From: Roseateles amylovorans
GTDB taxonomy: Bacteria > Pseudomonadota > Gammaproteobacteria > Burkholderiales > Burkholderiaceae_C
NCBI RefSeq assembly: GCF_025398155.2
Contig: NZ_CP104562.2
Location: 1,054,001 to 1,118,000 of the forward strand
Length of the DNA: 64,000 nt
Direction: 5' to 3'
The translations under genes were made by a program, and so were the position numbers. The notes beneath the pieces are model-generated. The model was not told the origin of the DNA and ran no database searches. It worked only from the letters and a program-made list of their open reading frames with translations. The number at the start of each line of letters is the position of its first letter. Positions within the stretch are counted from its first letter, which is position 1. Shown here piece after piece: positions 60,636-64,000 of the stretch.

Positions 60636-61310
60636 ATGAGCACCAACGAACTTCAAGACCTGCTGAACAACAACAAGCGCTGGGCCGCGGAAACCGAGGA
60701 GCAATCTCCCGGCTTCTTTTCCCGCCTGTTGAAGCAGCAAACGCCGCAATACCTGTGGATCGGTTGTGCCGACAGCCGCGTGCCCGCCAACGAGCTGGTC
60801 GACCTGTTGCCCGGCGAATTGTTCGTGCATCGCAACGTGGCCAACGTGGTGGTGCACAGCGACCTGAACTGCCTGTCGGTGATGCAGTTCGCGGTGGATC
60901 AGCTGAAGGTGCAGCACATCATCATCGTCGGCCACAGCAACTGCGGCGGCGTGCGCGCGGCCTTGCAGGACTTGCGGGTGGGCCTGGTGGACAACTGGCT
61001 GCGGCATGTGCAGGACGTGCGCAACCATCACCAGCACTGGCTGGATCAGGTCGAGCCGGAGCAACGCGTCAATGCGCTGTGCGAGCTCAACGTGCTGGAG
61101 CAGGCCCGCAATGCCTGCCAGACCACGGTGGTGCAGGACGCCTGGGCCCGCGGCCAGTCGGTGACCGTGCACGGCTGGGTTTACGGCCTGCACAACGGCT
61201 TGCTGAAGGACCTGAGCGTGAGCGCGGCGGGCCCGGATGATGTCGGTCCCGCCTACCGCCGTGCGCTGGAAGCGCTGCATCGCCGCTACGAGGCGGCGAT
61301 GGGTCGCTGA
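60636..61310 (+). CDS. can: Beta-class carbonic anhydrase
   Basis: A 224-residue enzyme interconverting CO2 and bicarbonate. Zinc ligands and catalytic pair are C44, D46 and R48 (GCADSRVPANE) and H100 with C103 (GHSNCGGV). The gene sits inside the leucine-degradation cluster, where bicarbonate is needed by biotin-dependent methylcrotonyl-CoA carboxylase; a supporting role there is inference. The 231-base gap before it shows no supported gene. Confidence 0.95.
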   Translation: MSTNELQDLLNNNKRWAAETEEQSPGFFSRLLKQQTPQYLWIGCADSRVPANELVDLLPGELFVHRNVANVVVHSDLNCLSVMQFAVDQLKVQHIIIVGHSNCGGVRAALQDLRVGLVDNWLRHVQDVRNHHQHWLDQVEPEQRVNALCELNVLEQARNACQTTVVQDAWARGQSVTVHGWVYGLHNGLLKDLSVSAAGPDDVGPAYRRALEALHRRYEAAMGR

Positions 61311-61383
61311 TCCGCCACCGGCGGCGCGCCCCTCAGCCTCCGAGACCGGCCCCATCGATCCCACGGCAGAACAGGCGGCCCGC

Positions 61384-63315
61384 ATGTTCCCTCACGAGCT
61401 CACCGATCCCCGTGCTTTCGAGATCGCGCAAGCGCTGCTGGAGGGATTCAACAAGCACTACCGCCTGTTCCGTGCCGCATCGGCCACCGCCAAGCAACGC
61501 TTCGAGCAGGCGGACTGGCACGGTCAGCAGCGCGCGCAACGCGAGCGCATCGAGTTCTACGACCTGCGGGTGGACGAGGCGGTCACGCTGCTGGAGCAAC
61601 GCTATCGCACCAGCGAGCTGCCCAGCGAAGTCTGGCAACAGGTCAAGCTGCACTACATCGGCCTGCTGACCAACCACCGTCAGCCGGAGCTGGCGGAAAC
61701 CTTCTTCAACTCGGTCTGCACCCGGCTGCTGCATCACCGCTACTTCCACAACGAGTTCATCTTCGTCCGGCCGGCCATTTCCACCGAATACATCGAGAAC
61801 GACGAGCCCGCCGCGCAGCCGACCTACCGCTGCTACTACCCGTCGCAGGACACGCTGCGCGACACCTTCATGCGCATCGTCTGGAACTTCCAGCTGTCGC
61901 TGGAGTTCGAGGACCTGGGCCGCGACATCGACTGCGTGTTGCGCGCCATCGGCAATGAGCTCGGGGCCTTTCGCTGGCGGACCAACTTCCAGGTCCAGGT
62001 GCTGTCGTCGCTTTTCTACCGGAACAAGGGCGCGTACATCGTCGGCAAGATCGTCAACGGCTTCACCGAGACACCGTTCGCGCTGCCGATCCTGCATCAG
62101 GAGCGTCCCGCCGCCAAAGCGGACGTCACGACCAGCCCCCCATCAGTCGCTACGAAACCCGCCACCGGCCCCGCAGCCACTGCCGCTGCCACCGCCGCTG
62201 CCACTGGGTCCGCATCACCGAAGCCGTCGTCCGGCCTGCTCTACATCGATGCGGCCTTGTTCGGCGAGGACGAACTGCTGATGCTGTTCAGTTTCGCCCG
62301 GGCCTATTTCCTGGTCGACATGGAGGTGCCCAGCGCCTATGTGCAGTTCCTGCGTTCGCTGATGCCGCGCAAGCCGCGCTCGGAAATCTACGCCACGCTG
62401 GGGTTGCAGAAGCAGGGCAAGAACCTCTTCTACCGCGACTTCCTCAACCACCTGCGGCACAGCAGCGACAAGTTCCGCATTGCCCCCGGCATCAAGGGCA
62501 TGGTGATGCTGGTCTTCGACCTGCCGTCCTATCCGTTCGTGTTCAAGGTGATCAAGGACTTCTATCCGCCGCAGAAGGACACCACCCGCGAGCAGATCCA
62601 GGCCAAGTACCTGCTGGTCAAGCAGCACGACCGCGTCGGACGGATGGCCGACACGCTGGAGTACACCCAGGTGGCATTTCCGCGCCATCGCTTCGAGGAA
62701 GAGCTGATCGCCGAGCTCAAGCATTTCTGCCCGTCGCTGCTGGAAGAAAGCGGGGACGATCTGGTGATCAAGCATCTCTACATCGAGCGTCGCATGGTGC
62801 CGCTCAACATCTACCTGCAGGAAGCGTCGCCCGCTCAGCTGGCGCATGCGGTGGTCGAATACGGCAACGCCATCAAGGACATGGTCGCGGCCAACATCTT
62901 CCCCGGCGACATGCTGTGGAAGAACTTCGGCGTGACCCGGCATGGCAAGGTTGTCTTCTACGACTACGACGAAATCGAGTACCTGACCGACTGCCAGTTC
63001 CGCGCCGTGCCCCAGCCCCGCAACGAGGAGGAAGAGATGTCCGGCGAGATCTGGTATCAGGTCAACAAGCACGACGTCTTCCCCGAGACCTTCGGCCCGT
63101 TCCTGCTCGGCCACCCCGGCGTGCGCGACGTGTTCATGGCGCATCACGCCGATCTGCTCGACCCGGCCTTCTGGCAGGCGCACAAGCAGCGCATCCTGGC
63201 CGGCCATGTGCACGATGTCTTCCCGTATGACCCGCACAAGCGATTCCACATCCACGATACCGCGCCCGCATTGAAGGCGCCCGATCCGGAGGATCGCGAA
63301 CTGCCGATTCACTGA
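61384..63315 (+). CDS. aceK: Isocitrate dehydrogenase kinase/phosphatase AceK
   Basis: A 643-residue bifunctional enzyme that phosphorylates and dephosphorylates isocitrate dehydrogenase, setting flow between the TCA cycle and the glyoxylate shunt. The regulatory domain comes first (about 1-310) and the kinase-like domain after it, with GIKGMVMLVFDLPSYPFVFK (ATP region) and WKNFGVTRHGKVVFYDYDEI (metal and catalytic aspartates). AceK commonly has about 580-610 residues; here a linker of about 35 residues rich in Ala, Thr and Pro (around 240-275) explains the extra length. Linkage to ivd is known in betaproteobacteria. Confidence 0.95.
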   Translation: MFPHELTDPRAFEIAQALLEGFNKHYRLFRAASATAKQRFEQADWHGQQRAQRERIEFYDLRVDEAVTLLEQRYRTSELPSEVWQQVKLHYIGLLTNHRQPELAETFFNSVCTRLLHHRYFHNEFIFVRPAISTEYIENDEPAAQPTYRCYYPSQDTLRDTFMRIVWNFQLSLEFEDLGRDIDCVLRAIGNELGAFRWRTNFQVQVLSSLFYRNKGAYIVGKIVNGFTETPFALPILHQERPAAKADVTTSPPSVATKPATGPAATAAATAAATGSASPKPSSGLLYIDAALFGEDELLMLFSFARAYFLVDMEVPSAYVQFLRSLMPRKPRSEIYATLGLQKQGKNLFYRDFLNHLRHSSDKFRIAPGIKGMVMLVFDLPSYPFVFKVIKDFYPPQKDTTREQIQAKYLLVKQHDRVGRMADTLEYTQVAFPRHRFEEELIAELKHFCPSLLEESGDDLVIKHLYIERRMVPLNIYLQEASPAQLAHAVVEYGNAIKDMVAANIFPGDMLWKNFGVTRHGKVVFYDYDEIEYLTDCQFRAVPQPRNEEEEMSGEIWYQVNKHDVFPETFGPFLLGHPGVRDVFMAHHADLLDPAFWQAHKQRILAGHVHDVFPYDPHKRFHIHDTAPALKAPDPEDRELPIH

Positions 63316-63327
63316 GTGCGACGCACG

Positions 63328-63351
63328 CATCGCTTCATCGCTTCATCGCTT
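63328..63351. repeat. Three perfect 8-bp repeats CATCGCTT
   Basis: Three exact units plus a partial CATTCTTC in the 79-base gap between aceK and the thiolase gene. Noncoding. Confidence 0.85.
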
Positions 63352-63394
63352 CATTCTTCTACTGCTTCACCCCATTCCACTGAAGGAGACTCTC

Positions 63395-64000
63395 ATGTCC
63401 GATCCCATCGTCATCGTTTCTGCCGCCCGCACCCCGATCGGCGGCCTGCTGGGCGACTTCTCCGGGCTCGCGGCCTGGGAGCTGGGCGCCGTGGCGATCA
63501 AGGCCGCCGTCGAGCGTGCCGGCGTGTCGACCGACGCCATCAATGAAGCCTTCATCGGCAACTGCCTGATGGCCGGCCAGGGCCAGGCGCCGGCGCGCCA
63601 GGCGGTGCTCAAGGCGGGTCTGCCGCAGTCGGTCGGTGCGGTGACGCTGTCGAAGATGTGCGGTGCCGGCATGCGCGCGGTCATGTTCGCGCACGACACG
63701 CTCAAGGCCGAGAGTGCCGAGATCCTGATCGCCGGCGGCATGGAGTCCATGACCAATGCGCCGCATTTGATGTTTGCGCGCAAGGGCGTCAAATACGGCG
63801 TGGCGCAGATGTACGACCACATGGCGCTGGACGGTCTGGAAGACGCTTACGAGCGCGGCAAGGCCATGGGCGTTTTCGCCGAACAATGCGTCGACAAGTA
63901 CGCCTTCACTCGCGAGGCTCAGGACCAGTTCGCGATCTCGTCTACCGAGCGCAGCAAGCGCGCGAACGAAGACGGCAGCTTCGCCTGGGAAATCGCGCCG
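63395..64000 (+). CDS. Acetyl-CoA acetyltransferase (thiolase), cut by the window end
   Basis: The first 202 residues of a thiolase; no stop before position 64000. GAAGGAGA precedes the ATG. The catalytic cysteine that carries the acyl group is in SKMCGAGMRAVMF (about C88), and IAGGMESMTNAPHLM follows. Thiolases in this position process acetoacetyl-CoA formed at the end of leucine breakdown, consistent with ivd upstream. Later catalytic histidine and cysteine lie outside the window. Confidence 0.93.
   Translation, partial: MSDPIVIVSAARTPIGGLLGDFSGLAAWELGAVAIKAAVERAGVSTDAINEAFIGNCLMAGQGQAPARQAVLKAGLPQSVGAVTLSKMCGAGMRAVMFAHDTLKAESAEILIAGGMESMTNAPHLMFARKGVKYGVAQMYDHMALDGLEDAYERGKAMGVFAEQCVDKYAFTREAQDQFAISSTERSKRANEDGSFAWEIAP

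Overview
The window is GC-rich, tightly packed DNA with long antisense shadow frames. Its gene content points to a Burkholderiales betaproteobacterium, possibly near Roseateles/Mitsuaria: a cphA/cphA' cyanophycin locus with its ABC and DUF1854 partners, a leucine-degradation cluster containing aceK, a TRAP transporter with a two-component system, and an RND pump. The order is secure as an inference; the genus is a guess. No rRNA, tRNA, CRISPR array, insertion sequence or prophage was seen.

Layout. 1-5.5 kb: oxalate/formate-type MFS carrier, FdhF/YdeP-like molybdopterin oxidoreductase, small winged-helix-like protein and FdhD. 5.7-11.4 kb: three tandem paralogues of unknown function, each with two copies of a roughly 95-residue repeat (G-x-L-N and W-C motifs), all preceded by the same decamer at the same distance from the start. 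11.5-17.7 kb: dctPQM TRAP transporter divergent from a PAS histidine kinase and FixJ-type regulator; the regulator's 3' end is tandemly duplicated. 17.9-20.4 kb: alpha/beta hydrolase, acyl carrier protein and ketoacyl-ACP synthase. 20.5-22.6 kb: TctD/TctE-like two-component system. 22.7-24.3 kb: a probable retron, with a reverse transcriptase and a recognisable msr-msd RNA gene. 24.5-27.7 kb: a 665-residue protein with internal duplication and a divergent serine-hydrolase lipoprotein.

27.8-36.5 kb: LysR regulator divergent from a hydrolase-like protein lacking its catalytic serine, then an RND efflux operon. 36.5-41.2 kb: haloacetate dehalogenase, LtrA-like membrane protein and two multiheme cytochromes c. 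41.2-42.6 kb: two small heat-shock proteins. 42.7-48.6 kb: AraC regulators, beta-lactamase-like lipoprotein, OsmC, VOC protein, a small lipoprotein, and DUF5063 and DUF2199 proteins, with a duplicated fragment of the last. 48.8-59.0 kb: cyanophycin region (cphA', cphA and a FUSC-type protein leftward; ABC transporter and DUF1854 protein rightward). 59.1-64 kb: isovaleryl-CoA dehydrogenase behind a 20-bp palindrome, carbonic anhydrase, aceK, and a thiolase cut by the window end.

The parts most worth following are the retron with its RNA, the three-gene repeat family with its shared upstream element, the gene-end duplications, and the hydrolase homologue with Glu in place of the nucleophile.
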